Part shown: positions 36,190-47,074 of the stretch, one piece after another
Position numbering within the stretch: position 1 is the first letter of the stretch
How the letters are laid out: each line of letters starts with the position of its first letter
Assembly (NCBI GenBank): GCA_946122785.1
Contig: CAMGYJ010000006.1
Location: 37,096,066-37,160,065, forward strand
Direction: 5' to 3'
DNA: 64,000 bases
From: Linum tenue
Taxonomy: Eukaryota; Streptophyta; Magnoliopsida; Malpighiales; Linaceae
The notes under the pieces: model-generated
Seen by the model: the letters and a program-made list of their open reading frames with translations, nothing else
The model's database searches: none
Told to the model about the DNA's origin: nothing
Position numbers and translations under genes: made by a program

Positions 36190-37785
36190 ACCTCTCTCAG
36201 GTGGATGGATCCTCGTCCTCATTTGGGAGGACGCCCTAGCGTCGAGCCATCAGCTCGAGGAGATCAGTCTGCCGGTCGAGGCGAGAAGAGAATCCCACGA
36301 AGTTTCTCTCTAGGCGATCCACCCTCTGGACGAGGGGATCACCTATTGCTGCTGGTGGTGGCTGTGCTGGGCGCTGGAGCCCTGGACGCCGGCGGCGGCC
36401 GGGTGCTCAAGCAGGTGGCTGCTCTATTGGTGGTGGAACCTCAAGGTCAGGCTCCACTGGAGCCGGGTCAACTGCTGCTCTGATTAGGGCTGGCTATTTG
36501 GACCGGCACCGGATGAAAAACCGGAAACCGGACCGTATAACCTGGACCGAGACCGGACCGGAACCGGATAGTAAACAATCCAATCCAATCTTTGGGCTTA
36601 GATTTGAGGTAAAAAACCGGATAAAGACCGGATAAGAGAGCTCAACACCCAAAACTTAAGAGTAATTTGCATAAACGGTCACAAACCTTTACACTTAGTA
36701 CAAAACTTAACCAACTCCTCACCATTTTAGGCCTTAGGCCACTCAAATTCCCACAATCTCAATATAAAATCAAGACCGAATTGGGACCGGACCGGGTCAA
36801 GACCGGAATGTATCCAATCCAATCTTCGGTCCTTATATTCTAAAAAAAACCGGACTGGACCGGATCAATTTGGGCCAATTTAACCGGACCGGACCGTATA
36901 GCCACCCCTAGCTCTGATGACTCCTGAAGGTCGGAGTCCCTCAAGGTACTCCACTCCTCGCTCTCCCTAGTGTACCAACTTCTGGTTGTAAAGTGTCTCC
37001 ACTGGGAAGGGAGTCGTCCTCCTGGCGCTGGTGTACCGAGACAGATCCACCTGGAAGTGTCGGGCTATCCTCGTAATGAGGCCCCCCCCCCATATGCATG
37101 GTGTCCACTCTGTTTCGCTCCAGACACCAGGTGAAAGAATTGGAGAAGAGAACCCAGATGGATCGGCTCCGTTGGACTCATCATGGAGTATAGGGCAATG
37201 AGCCCTCTGTTCGTCATCAGATGGTAGGACTGGAGGCTGGGGACGACTTAGCGGGTGAGCAAAGTGTGGAGGATCCTCCAAGGAGTCCTCAGCTTCACCG
37301 CATTGGTGCGGCTCCCCTCAAACTTATCTTACTCATGCTTGGGGCGGCAGAGGGCTCAGAATGCTCCCTGATAGTTAAAGTCAACGGTGTACTTCCGCTC
37401 CGTCATCGTCATGTGGGTAGGGTCGAGACCCATGGCCTGAGCAAAGGCGTCGTAGGTCAGCACTCGTGGCTGACCTCCCAACATGAACTCCACTCGCTGT
37501 CGGCTCTTCTTGCTGGCCGGGACGATGTGGGAGAAGGTGGAGTAGAACTCCACGCAGAGCTCGTGGTAGATATCCTCATCCACCGTCAGGAGCTGGCGCC
37601 ACTAAGGGTGACAGAGCACCCCAGTCATCGCGGCTCGGCACCTAAACAGGTTGAACATGTCCAGGTCCAGCCGCCAATGAGGCCCAATCGGGCTGCTACT
37701 CTAGTAGGCGAACTTGTCGCCAAAATCTGGGTGATGCACCAGGTAGCGGATGAACTCGTGTTCCACGTTGACCATCCTGCACAAA
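36190..37785 (-). pseudogene. Athila ORF1/Transposase_32-like late ORF (copy D)
   Basis: On the minus strand, a probable exon from 37,779 (after acceptor TTTGTGCAG) gives VNVEHEFIRYLVHHPDF. It then gives VDEDIYHELCVEFYSTFSHI and FMLGGQPRVLTYDAFAQAMGL (37,583-37,356), and further on LITRIARHFQVDL. This order matches the plant 'Arabidopsis retrotransposon ORF1/putative plant transposon protein' family found 3' of pol in Athila-type elements. Several stops and frame changes are present, and a hAT MITE (36,485-36,910) interrupts the distal part. The role of these proteins is unknown; an envelope-like function has been suggested for Athila. An upstream open piece (38,183-38,479) ending at a possible donor near 38,243 could be a first exon. 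Confidence 0.65.
36485..36910. mobile_element. hAT-type MITE with 8-bp target duplication
   Basis: The ends are TAGGGCTGGCTATTTGGACC on the left and the inverted GTATAGCCACCCCTA on the right. The flanks are a perfect 8-bp duplication GCTCTGAT (36,477-36,484 and 36,911-36,918). The 426-bp body is full of ACCGGA-type words in both orientations and has no coding capacity. It sits in the late gypsy ORF. Confidence 0.9.
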
Positions 37786-38519
37786 TTGACTCACATACAC
37801 CATACGTTGAAATATTCATCAAATAATGCTCATTGGGAGGAAAAGAGATCCCCCCACACTTATATTTCCACCATGGATAGCAAACATTTAGGCTCAAACA
37901 CACCGTGGCATGGTTGTGCTTATTTCACGGTTCATTCACACAAAATCCGAACCACAACAAAACCACGGTGGCCACCATCCACCAAACAAGCATAAACTTC
38001 ACATGCATTCACAACATAGCACTTGGTGGACAAATTCTAAAAATTATAGACAAATCGATTCAAACATGCCCACCAAGGCTCAACTAAGCTCATGCAAAAT
38101 CATTCCATCATTCAATCAACCTAATTCATCTAATCCCTCGCCCGAAATCTAGGTTCAATCATGCAAAGCACAAAAATCATCCTCACTTCACTACGTCATC
38201 CGATTCTCCACAAATTAATAAGGTAGAGTTGAAAAACCAACCTGGAGACACAAGTGGGACGTAGGAGGAAGTGAGATGTGGGCAAGGAAAGCGAAAAATG
38301 GCCGAGACTCGTCGTAGACTCGCCACCGGCGGCTTTGAACGGAAAAAATTTGCCCCAAATCTCTCCAAAATTTCAACACAAGCTAGTTTTGATGAGAGGA
38401 GAATGGGTATGAAATTTGTTTTGGGTTTTGCTCGCCGGAAATGGAGGAAAAAAAATGAAACACCGACGAAATTTCGCATTTTTCCGGCGAGATTTGGTCG
38501 TGAAGTGAAGAGTCGCCGT

Positions 38520-38770
38520 TCACGCCCCTTTTATAGGCACAACTAGGAGTTCACGGACGCGCTGCCTTGTTCATGGTCTTAGCGACCGTGAACACTCAAA
38601 TGCGTTCGTGAACTTCGGTTGGTCGATAGGTGGTGAACAAGCAGAAACGCCCAGTTCACGGACGCGTTTGCCTATTCACGATCTTATAAGACTGTGAACA
38701 CAGCAATATGTCCGTGAACATCAGAGAAAACAGGGCACTTCTGAGAAAATTTTGACTCAACCTATTCCAC
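38520..38770 (-). promoter_or_regulatory. U3-like internal promoter candidate in gypsy copy D
   Basis: Between the protease and the late ORF, the minus strand carries the same 'gttcacgg...ccgtgaac' palindromes as the LTR U3. A good TATA box follows (CTATAAAAGG, 38,526-38,536), and about 50-60 bp after it the open piece MRNFVGVSFF begins. This is where a separate transcript for the late ORF could start. Function is inferred from motif content and position. Confidence 0.5.
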
Positions 38771-38960
38771 CATGCCTCTTAATCGATCACAACACAACCT
38801 CAAATCGCAAAACCACAAAACTTGGCACAGGACACCACTTGACCACGCAAACACTTCACAAGACACTAAAACAAAAATAAAGAAAAGAAAACAAACCTTC
38901 GTTGGGTTGCCTCCCAACAAGCGCTAATTTATCGTCATTAGCTTGACGGTTGGGGATCGA

Positions 38961-39560
38961 TCATGACTTGGATCGTGATGCCACCGAGAGTGGATCCACC
39001 ACACTCTCGGGGTGAGGCTTGTAGCCTCCCATCTTAAGCTCCATGAGTTGGCCCTCTTGGTTGGCCAACTTCGTTTTGGCCTTTTCCCTCTTTCGGGCCA
39101 AAGCTTCCTTCATCCTTTGCCTCCAAGCATTCATCCTCTTCTCCTTGGGCATTGAACCCTCCTTGACTTTTTGCTCAACATCACCAAACGCAACACAAGT
39201 AATGGTGGGGTTTGCCTTTAGAGGCTCTCCTCCACTCACATCATTTGAAACCAACTCCTTCACTTCCTCACTCCTAGCCTTAGGGTCAATCTCAAACTTG
39301 ATTCTCTCCTTACCGTCCCTCAGAATTAAGGTCCCCTCATTAATGTCTATCAATGCCTTGGTGGTGGCGAGGAATGGGACACCGAGTATAAGCGGCATAT
39401 CTGAGTCCTCGCTTATATCGAGAATCATGAAATCAGTCGGATAGCAAAACTCGCCCACTTGCACCAACATGTCCTCTACAATACCTCTCGAGCTAATGAC
39501 CGAACGGTCAGCTAAGGTGATGCTAGCTTAGTGGTCTTAAGTTCACCTACTTCTAACTTT
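38961..39560 (-). CDS. Gypsy retropepsin-like region (copy D)
   Basis: The 169-codon open frame (39,470-38,961) contains the second half of an Athila-type aspartic protease: DFMILDISEDSDMPLILG, then VPFLATTKALIDINEGTL. A basic Arg/Lys helix (RQRMKEALARKREKAKTK) and a stop follow. The upstream part with the catalytic Asp region continues to about 39,560 in another frame. Intact plant elements would run on into reverse transcriptase; here the frame stops and U3-like DNA follows. The copy C fragment has the same tail, so the stop after protease appears to be a family trait. Confidence 0.7.
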
Positions 39561-39689
39561 TTTAAAAGCTTGTAGGGCATCACATTAACACTAGCTCCTA
39601 GGTCCGCCAAGGCCTTGTCTATATGATGGTTACCAATATCAAGAGGGATAGTGGTGAGGCCGAACAATCATCGCCAAGAGTCACGTTGG

Positions 39690-41090
39690 TGAGGCCTTCA
39701 AGGTAGGGCTCCCTTCGGTCTCTCAGTAAGGATGCCGGCAAGGTTGCCTATTTGCACTTCCAAACTTTGGAGGCTCACTTGGTGGCTTCGGAGCCCCACC
39801 TCAGTCGAGGTAAAATTGGTAGTCGCCACATCCATAAATTGATCTATCTTCTCGAACTTTTGGGAAATCATACTCACAAAGGTGTTCACTAGGTCTTCAA
39901 GCTTAGATAGCTTGTCGGATTGTTGTTGTTGTTGAAATCCTAGGCCACCTTGTGCTTGGTACGTTTGTTGGAAGCTTGAGCCTTAGACTTGAGGCCTTTG
40001 TTGGATGAAGGTCGACCGAGGTTGGTAGTTTCACGTGGGGCCTCGGATTAGTCGGTGAAGACCAAGCTTAGACCTAGCATTTGCCACGAAGTTGACTTGT
40101 TCCTTCGGAGCGGTTGCCTCCTTCATTGCCTGACACTCCGCCATCTCGTGGCTAGTGCTCGAACACCAGTCGCATGACATCACTGGCCTTTTTCCTTGCC
40201 CCTATCATTGCTTCTCCTTCCACTTCTAGTCAATCCCTAATTGTACCCCCTGAGGGCCATGTCTTCAAGTATCACAGTTACTTGGGGCGGAGCCATATTC
40301 ATCAATTTCCCTTGACATAAGGAGTCAATGAGAATTTTGTCTTCTTGCATTAGGCCTCCGTAAAAGGTTTCAATCCGAAACTGTTCTTCAAACCTGTGGT
40401 GAGGGCACTGAAGAAAGTAATTGGAGTACCTCACCCAAGCGTCCCTCAAGATGTCGTCCTCTTCCATCTCGAAATGGGTAATCTTCTTTCTCCATTCCGC
40501 CGTCTTCGAAGGTGGGCAGTAGTGAGTCATAAACTTGTTGAGGAGGTCGTTCCATGAGGTGATTGACCGAGGTGGGCGATTGTTTAGCCACCTTAGTTGT
40601 AAAGCTTCGGCCGACACACCATTGATTTTCAAGCTCCACGCGAGCTCTCTGCACGTGCTCTCCTGGTGACTCGCTCTCAAGGTCGTGGAACAAAGCATTG
40701 CTCTATATCATAGTCACTAGAGTCAGCTTGATCTTGAAATTGTTTGCCACCATTGGAGGATGTAGGATTGGCGATTGAATGTCCGCCGACATGGGGGCAT
40801 ATAGTACCCCATTGTCCTTGGGGCTTCCTCTTCCTCCGCCGCATCGTTTAGCTTACGAGCTTGGGCGGCTCCATCTTGTCTTTAGTTCCACGCCATTTCT
40901 ACTCCAACAACGGGTTCAACTTCCACTTCTTCAACTCTTTCTCCACTAACACCGGGACCCAATTGTTGTCCCCTTCCTTCACTCCTTCTCCTTGCCTCCG
41001 CTAGCTCTCTCTCCCTTGCTAGGATCCGGAGAGTTTGGTTTATGTCCTCGTCAAGTGGTAGCAAAGGTGTCGGGTTACTCTAGGTCATGC
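39690..41090 (-). pseudogene. Athila-like gag (copy D), internally deleted
   Basis: The same domain order as in copy C is seen on the minus strand. N-terminus near 41,064 (LARERELAEARRRSEGRG), gag core (KFMTHYCPPSKTAEWRKKI, 40.5 kb), zinc-knuckle region near 40,150, and C-terminal NTFVSMISQKFEKIDQFMD (39.8 kb). Relative to copy C, about 380 bp corresponding to 30,566-30,942 is missing near 39,690. The gag core lacks a short piece before RWLNNRPPRSITSW. Several frames are needed to read it. Confidence 0.78.
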
Positions 41091-41185
41091 ACCACCTACA
41101 CACAATCAGAAAAAACACCAAGTCTAGCACAAGCAAGGCACACACTTTCAAACCTAGAAATGAAAAGCTTGATTAACACCAAAAA

Positions 41186-41594
41186 ACTTTTGGCTACTCC
41201 TACTCACAAAGGTGTTCACTAGGTCTTCGAGCTTAGATAGCTTGTCGGGTTGTTGTTGTTGAAACCCTAGTGCATCTTGTGATTGGTACGGTTGTTGGAA
41301 GCTTGAGCCTTTGAGTTGGTGCCTTTGTTGGATGAAGGTCGACAGAGGTTGGAAATTTCCCGTGGGGCCTTGAAAACCCGAGGACCTCAGATTTGTCGGT
41401 GATGCCCAAGCAAAGTTGGGGTGTTTCCTCCATCCGGGGTTATAAGTATTGCTATACGGGTTGTTGACCCTATCATTTGCCACGAAGTTGACTTGCTCCT
41501 CCGGAGTGGTTGCCTCCTTCATTGCTTGACACTCCGCCATCTCATGACTGGTGCTCGAGCACCATTCACAAGACACCACCGGCCTTTTTCCTTG
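41186..41594 (-). pseudogene. Gag C-terminal part of copy E (first piece)
   Basis: This repeats the gag zinc-knuckle and coiled-coil part already present at 39.85-40.2 kb: CEWCSSTSHEMAECQ, YSNTYNPGWRKHPNF and KLSKLEDLVNTF. It joins copy D abruptly at about 41,186, where D should have continued into its primer-binding site. The other gag half of E lies beyond element B, from 48,645. Confidence 0.75.
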
Positions 41595-41599
41595 CCTCT
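41595..41599. other. Target duplication of element B (left)
   Basis: CCTCT here and at 48,640-48,644 flank element B exactly at its TG and CA ends. This is the 5-bp size expected for LTR retrotransposon integration. Confidence 0.85.
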
Positions 41600-42007
41600 T
41601 GATTCAGGCCCAAATGTACACATTTTACCACTCATTTCTTATTTGTTTAGCTTAGTATTTCATCGTTCCTCGACATATTTCACGCTAGGTTGTGTTTGTT
41701 TTGATACATTTCAGATCCTAGCACGTGTGGAAGGGTCGAGGTCGGATTTTGGGATAATTCGAGGTCAAAAAGTGCAAAAACCGAAGAAAAGTCCGAAGTA
41801 CCGTGACAATTGCCTCTTAACAGTGAAGTGAAGGCGGCCCAGGAAACAACCGCATTTCACGGCCCGACGAGGCAGTTCACGGGCTTCTAAGACTGTGAAC
41901 TCCAGCCACAAACCGTGAACACCGAGGCGTCCAGCGAGGTTTATGAAGTTACTGACGACAAGGCAGTTCACGGTCTCTAAGACCGTGAACTGTGGCCATT
42001 GACCGTG

Positions 42008-42280
42008 TGTAACATCCCGAACCTTTTCCCGACGAAGATATTGTCCGCTTTGGGCGTTAACCCTCACGGTTTTTGACTTGGGGTGAAATTCAAGGTGACT
42101 TCCCATAAGGTCACCCATCCTTGTTGTACTCCACAATGAGCACGTTTAACTTCTGAGTTCTCACAAGAACTCCTTCATTACACCCCAAAACGCGTCTTGT
42201 CAGTTAAGGTTGGTTTCCTACTTATGAACCATGGATCTCTCCCATGCATTGTCGATGTGGGATTCGCCTAAGGTGTTACA
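42008..42280 (-). mobile_element. Cassandra TRIM solo LTR
   Basis: The 273-bp insert begins TGTAACATCCCGAACC and ends GGTGTTACA. It interrupts the LTR at a point where the 3' LTR is continuous, and is flanked by 5-bp repeats CCGTG/CCATG (one mismatch). On the minus strand it contains a 5S rRNA-like block, the defining trait of Cassandra elements. No internal domain or second LTR is present. Confidence 0.88.
42078..42186 (-). ncRNA. 5S rRNA-like sequence inside Cassandra LTR
   Basis: On the minus strand, GAACTCAGAAGTTAAACGTG matches the 5S internal promoter A-box region. AAGGATGGGTGACCT with TGGGAAGTC matches the C-box end of plant 5S rRNA. The 5' third is poorly conserved. In Cassandra elements this block keeps RNA polymerase III promoter features; activity is not implied here. 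Confidence 0.8.
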
Positions 42281-42499
42281 CCATGAACCCAGGGAGCAAG
42301 GCGGTGCGTTTTGGAGACGACTGAGTTCACAGACACGTTTAGGTGTTCACGGCCGTGAACTGGCCAACGCATCCGTGAACTGATCGCTTTCGGGAAAATA
42401 TGAAGACATCAGCGGGGAGAGAGAAAGGGGAGCTGGTTTTTGGAGAAGAATTGGTTTCTTTCTCTAGGTTTTGCCCAAAAACACCAAAAGGGGAGTTAT

Positions 42500-42501
<2 letters not shown>

Positions 42502-42535
<34 letters not shown>

Positions 42536-42621
42536 CTAGAGTGATCTTAGGAGCATCATTGGAGGCTTGGGTGGAGATTCAAGCCTAGAAGAAGAAGAAG
42601 AAGAAGAAGAAGAAGAAGAAG
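42502..42621. repeat. (GA)n and (GAA)n microsatellites in LTR B
   Basis: A GA run of about 15 units (42,502-42,533) and a GAA run of about 11 units (42,588-42,621) stand in the 5' LTR. The 3' LTR has about 7 and 4 units at the matching places (47,693-47,707 and 47,761-47,772). Confidence 0.9.
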
Positions 42622-43483
42622 ATCTCAAACTTGTAATCCCTCTCTCTCTAGAAACTCACTCTTTTCTCTTGGGTGTTGTAGATCCCTAACTAATACTTTG
42701 TAATTACTTGTTTAGATTGAATGATTGTTTATGGGTATTGTTTAATCCAATGATTGAGGTATTATTCATGTTGATTGTGCATGCTTGTGCTTAGCAACCT
42801 AAGGATTGTGCATGTTTTGTGCTTAACATCCTTAGGTTTGTGCATGTTGGTGCTTGGTAATCTAATTAGGCAATTTAACCTAGCTTAGAGAAGAAAATCC
42901 CCCTTTCAAGGGAGACTCAATGGAGTTGGTTTTCCTTTAGCTTTTTAAGCCACCTAACTAGGTTAATTTAGGGCAAACCTCAGTGTTGAATTAAGCAAAT
43001 TGGTTAAACGCGATTAAACCGTCTGACCCTTGAGTTGAGTGAGGGAGTAAGTCAACCACTGATTGCCTAAACCGAGAGGGTTGAGTGACACGGCCATAAT
43101 GTTCACATCGGTTTAGCAATTGAGATTGTGGTCTACGACCATATATGCATCCCTCTGCGATTTGCGGTTACCTTTCCCATAACAATCGTTTCAATCCAAC
43201 GAGTCATGGTAGCTAGTTAGGGGGAAGCAACTCCTGGGTGAAGCTCCCTTAGTTATAATTTTCCTTTATTTACTTTTCTTTGCTTATTTAGTTTGTAGTT
43301 CCATTAGTTATAAACCCAAAAGTTTCTTGCTAGATAACAACCTAAGCGATTGAAGTAGGGGTACATGGACCGACTCGAGTTGACAATTTAAATACTTTCT
43401 CTATACTTCACCCAACTAGAGTTTAAAAACTTGGGCTCTAGTAGGGATTAATTTGTGGTGTAGTTCCGTGCGAGTCAAGTATT

Positions 43484-43503
43484 TGGCGCCGTTGCCGGGG
43501 ACC
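43484..43503 (+). other. Primer-binding site of element B
   Basis: TGGCGCCGTTGCCGGGGACC begins six bases after the LTR end, as in other Athila/Tat gypsy elements. Confidence 0.92.
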
Positions 43504-43673
43504 TTACAGTCTGTTATCCAAAAAATGTCACTTAGTGTCTCTAGCATTTTGAATCTCGCCTTTCTGCTTGTGTTTTGTGTTTCGTGTTGTATTTTGTTTA
43601 CCCACTCTTCTCTTACAAGGGTGGTTTGTGTTTGATTTCGTTTTTGTGTTTTTGTTTGTTTAGGTTATGAATC

Positions 43674-44830
43674 ATGGATCCCAATGGCTTCTACAATAGG
43701 TGGGGGTATCCGCAACCACCCGAATGGGGGTACCCCAGAGCTTCATGGAGTGAAAAAGAAGGAGGAAGCCAAGGATCCGAGTTCTATTACAAACCCCCCT
43801 TCCAAGAAGAACAACCATACCATTGGGGGTATGAAGAGGCTTACTCATATCAAGAAGGTTTCCCTCCACAACCCGAGGAGAAATCCAAGTTGGAGTTGGC
43901 CATGGAGGCCTTCATGGGACAATCATCAAGACCATGTGCCAATCCACAACCAGAGCCAAAGAGAAACTGGGAGCTCATGGTGGAGAAATTTGCCCGGGGT
44001 ACCGACAAGGGATGCTCCAACTTGGACCTTCCCATCATCGGCCCTATCGACTCAACCTTTCTTCAGGAATCGGAGGAGCTCCTTCGACTCACGAAGAGAC
44101 GATGAGAGCTTATTGAGCAAGCATGTGCACAACTTGCTCACAATCGCCTCCTACTGTTGGAAGAAGGAGAGGAAGTCGAAGAGGTGAGCCATGATGATTT
44201 TGGAAGAATGAGCTCCGCCGTGGATTTCCAACCCCTCCCTCCTCCCAGTTTGACACTAGAGGGGAAAATGGCACGAGCTTGTGAAAGCTATCGCCACTCA
44301 TTATTGGAGTAGAAAGAGGAGGTTGAAGGAGCAATCAATGACAACCGTATGGAGCAAGAGGAACTCACCCCGGAGAGCTCCCGTCGTGAGAATGAACAAG
44401 AAGGTTGCATTGACAACTCCTATCATCATTCCCTTCCCGAAAGCAGCATTGAAGACCAAGACACAAGTGTGGAGGAGCAAGAGAATCCCTTCATGACCTT
44501 GTATAGCATTTTGCCCTCAAATTCGTGCTTGAAGACATGAATGGGAAGGAGGAAGAAGTGGTTGAAGAGGAGGAAGTGAGCATTGACGAGGAGGAAGATC
44601 TTGATTGTTCCCATTGGGAGGAATCAAATTTTGAAGAAGGACGAGAGGTTGAAGATGAAGAAGAAGGTGCAAGTGGAGTCAAAGATGAGGACAAGGTAGA
44701 GGTGTATGAAGCATCCACAAGTTACGAGGGCTATGAAAGCTTTCCAACCGACCTTGATGCGCTTTTGGAGATGACCCGTTTGCAGCTCTTTGCCAAGCCA
44801 AGGCCAAACCATCGGTGATCCCTCTTGGTG
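43674..44830 (+). pseudogene. MDPxGF-type internal ORF of element B
   Basis: ATG 43,674 opens 143 codons (MDPNGFYNRWGYPQP, rich in Tyr, Pro and Glu). After a stop at 44,103 homologous sequence continues in other frames. A very acidic part (44,525-44,818; EEEVVEEEEV) ends with LDALLEMTRL. The same ORF start and layout occur in G1 at 19,663. No retroviral domain is recognisable. Its place right after the primer-binding site is that of gag, but no gag motif is seen; function unknown. Confidence 0.6.
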
Positions 44831-47074
44831 GATGCGATGGTGGTAAATCGATGATAAACTACATGGTGTGGGGCAAAGAGAAAGAAGGAGAAGGAAAGAA
44901 GGAAAGAAGGAGAGGTCTCATGAGTGGATCCTCAAAGTTGATCAAGTTCACGAGCCCTCAATCATGGATTCGTCCAATGCTCGTGACTTGAGATTTCACC
45001 TCACCGACGAGAACCGCAACTTCAAGGAGGTTCTTGGGTGGAGCGAAACTTGACGAGCAACCATCCAGCTCACGACGTTAAAGAAGCGCTTGGTTGGAGG
45101 CAACCCATCTACCATCGGTTTGTTTGCTTTCCGCTCCAATAAGAAGACCATTGAAGAGATTTTGGTGGTGTTTTGAACGCGACCACACTCTTCCGGACCT
45201 CAACCACCCTTCACTCCCGAGCACAAACATTCACAACTTGACCGGTAACATCGTTTTATCCCCTTCTTTTACGCCATCGAGTGCAATGTCGAGCTTAAGT
45301 GTGGGGGGGGGGGGGAGGTAGTCCATTATGCATGTTGGTGGGAATGATTGGTGTGATTTTGAATGCTTTGGAGCCTAGATGTATGCCCAAATTTTTAAAA
45401 TTTGAGGGCTCCAAGCATAAAAACTTCTACATTTGCATGATCATAGTGGCATCTTGTGCTGATTTGTTTTGAATCTCGTGATCAGTAGCATCGTCTATGG
45501 ATGATTTGCTTGTGATTGTGTGAAACCTATGATGATGAGTAAGATATGTATTAGGTTTTTGCATAGGTTCATTTCTCATGTGTTTGTGAACCGAAAGATG
45601 TTTTGAATTGGTTACTTGCTTTTCACAATTGCCTATGCATCGAGTTTAGGGAGTTAGAACGAATGATTGAGAACCTAGGTAGCCATGTGAGACTTGTGCC
45701 GTTCGTTTCGTTCTTGTGCGATAGTTCCCCCTTTACATGATGTGTAGCATTCACGTTGTTGCTAGAGAGGAAGATGGAGGCATAGGTTTAGTCGACGACC
45801 CAAATGTTGACCGTCCCGATCTCAATATCCCCTATTCAACCCTTTTGAGTCGTGTGTCTAAGGGTCACTCTAGTTTTAGGTAGCTCTCGCTACCTGAGCT
45901 TGATTGATTTAGATAGAACGACCCTACTTTCTTCGTGCTACACCGTTATCGAGTCACCCTTATGTTTGGAAGCTCCATTCATACCATTTGAGTTTAAACG
46001 AGGTTCCGCATGAGTGATTTGTGTATGGTTTTGCTAAGAGGTGAAGTGAGTGCGGAGGTAGTTTTTCAAAGTGAGCATTGTTCCTTAAGTTAAAAAATGT
46101 GGCATGTTTTTAGCTCTCTTTAGCCCCCAAAGAAAAGATAAGAAAAAAAAAGAAAAAAAAAGAGATCAATAAGAGGGAAAAGAAGAAAAGAGAGTGGCCA
46201 CCAAAAATATAATAAATGTTGAACATGCTCTTAGAAGTTTTGCTTAGCATGCAAGCTTTAGGAACACTTACATGTTGTTTGCCTACCACACTCTTGTGCT
46301 TGAAATTGAATAGCAAAGGTAGCAAGAAAGATTGTTGCGAAGGGTTTGGTGATTGGTTGTGGTTTGGAATCGAGGGAAGTGTGGTTTTTAACCGATGCTA
46401 GTGGCCATTGAGTATAGGAGAGGGTTCTAATCGAAACCTTATAACCTTTTGTTGTTTTAGGATGGAAATGTGGAACCTTGTGCTATGTTTGCCACCACCC
46501 AAAAAGCCTTTTCCCTATGTCCTAGACCCTAGCCAGTCATTTGAACATGTATCCAAGACCTCCGGACAAGCTACCAACGACACCCATCTTATGAGCTTTA
46601 ACATTTAGAGGCTATCGTCATGGTAAAGGGACATTAGGATTGAGCGTGAATATGCACATATTTTGCATCAAATGGTCCTGACCCCACTGGTCGAGAGTGA
46701 GCGATTCTTCATCATTTTTGTTCATTTCTTTTACCCCGGTGAGGACCTAGGTTGCTCGATCGTTCTTTCCTATGATGTGATCTTCATGCATGAGTAACTG
46801 TGATTGGTGAGTCGTCGAGGCATGTTGTGTGTTGGTTGATGAATAATGTGAGAACTCTTCTTTTGCTCAATCTTAATACAGTTGAATGTCGTTTGTGGTG
46901 GTTGCCAAGATTACTTTGTTTTTGTCCATAGGTCGGTGTCAAATAACCATTGTGATTCATTCGTCTTATGCCCTATGACATGCCCCAAAAATTGTGTTGA
47001 AAAAGAAATTGTAAGCTTACCTTGTTTTGTACTTGGTTTGCTTGGGTACAAGCAAACGTCTGAATGTGGGGGTG
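44831..47074 (+). other. Non-coding interior and polypurine tract of element B
   Basis: A conserved block at 44,970-45,110 (LRFHLTDENRNFKE, then a frame change) matches the end of G1. A 13-G run stands at 45,303-45,315. The remainder corresponds to the 3' untranslated region of copy D. The purine-rich GAATGTGGGGGTG just before the 3' LTR is the polypurine tract. Confidence 0.7.

Larger units (their letters stand above)
41600..43477 (+). repeat. 5' LTR of element B
   Basis: It is 1878 bp long, longer than the 3' LTR because of the Cassandra insertion at 42,008-42,280 and expanded (GA)n (42,502-42,533) and (GAA)n (42,588-42,621) runs. The U3 has hairpin-forming repeats, including a 13-bp perfect stem with a 3-base loop at 41,965-41,993. 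Confidence 0.9.

Noticed and set aside
36205..36483. 92-codon open frame on the plus strand
   Set aside because: Antisense to the distal part of the gypsy late ORF and ending at a MITE border; Gly/Ala-rich without motifs.
37221..37826. 201-codon open frame on the plus strand
   Set aside because: It is the antisense shadow of the Athila ORF1-like pseudogene on the minus strand, which has recognisable motifs; the plus frame has none.
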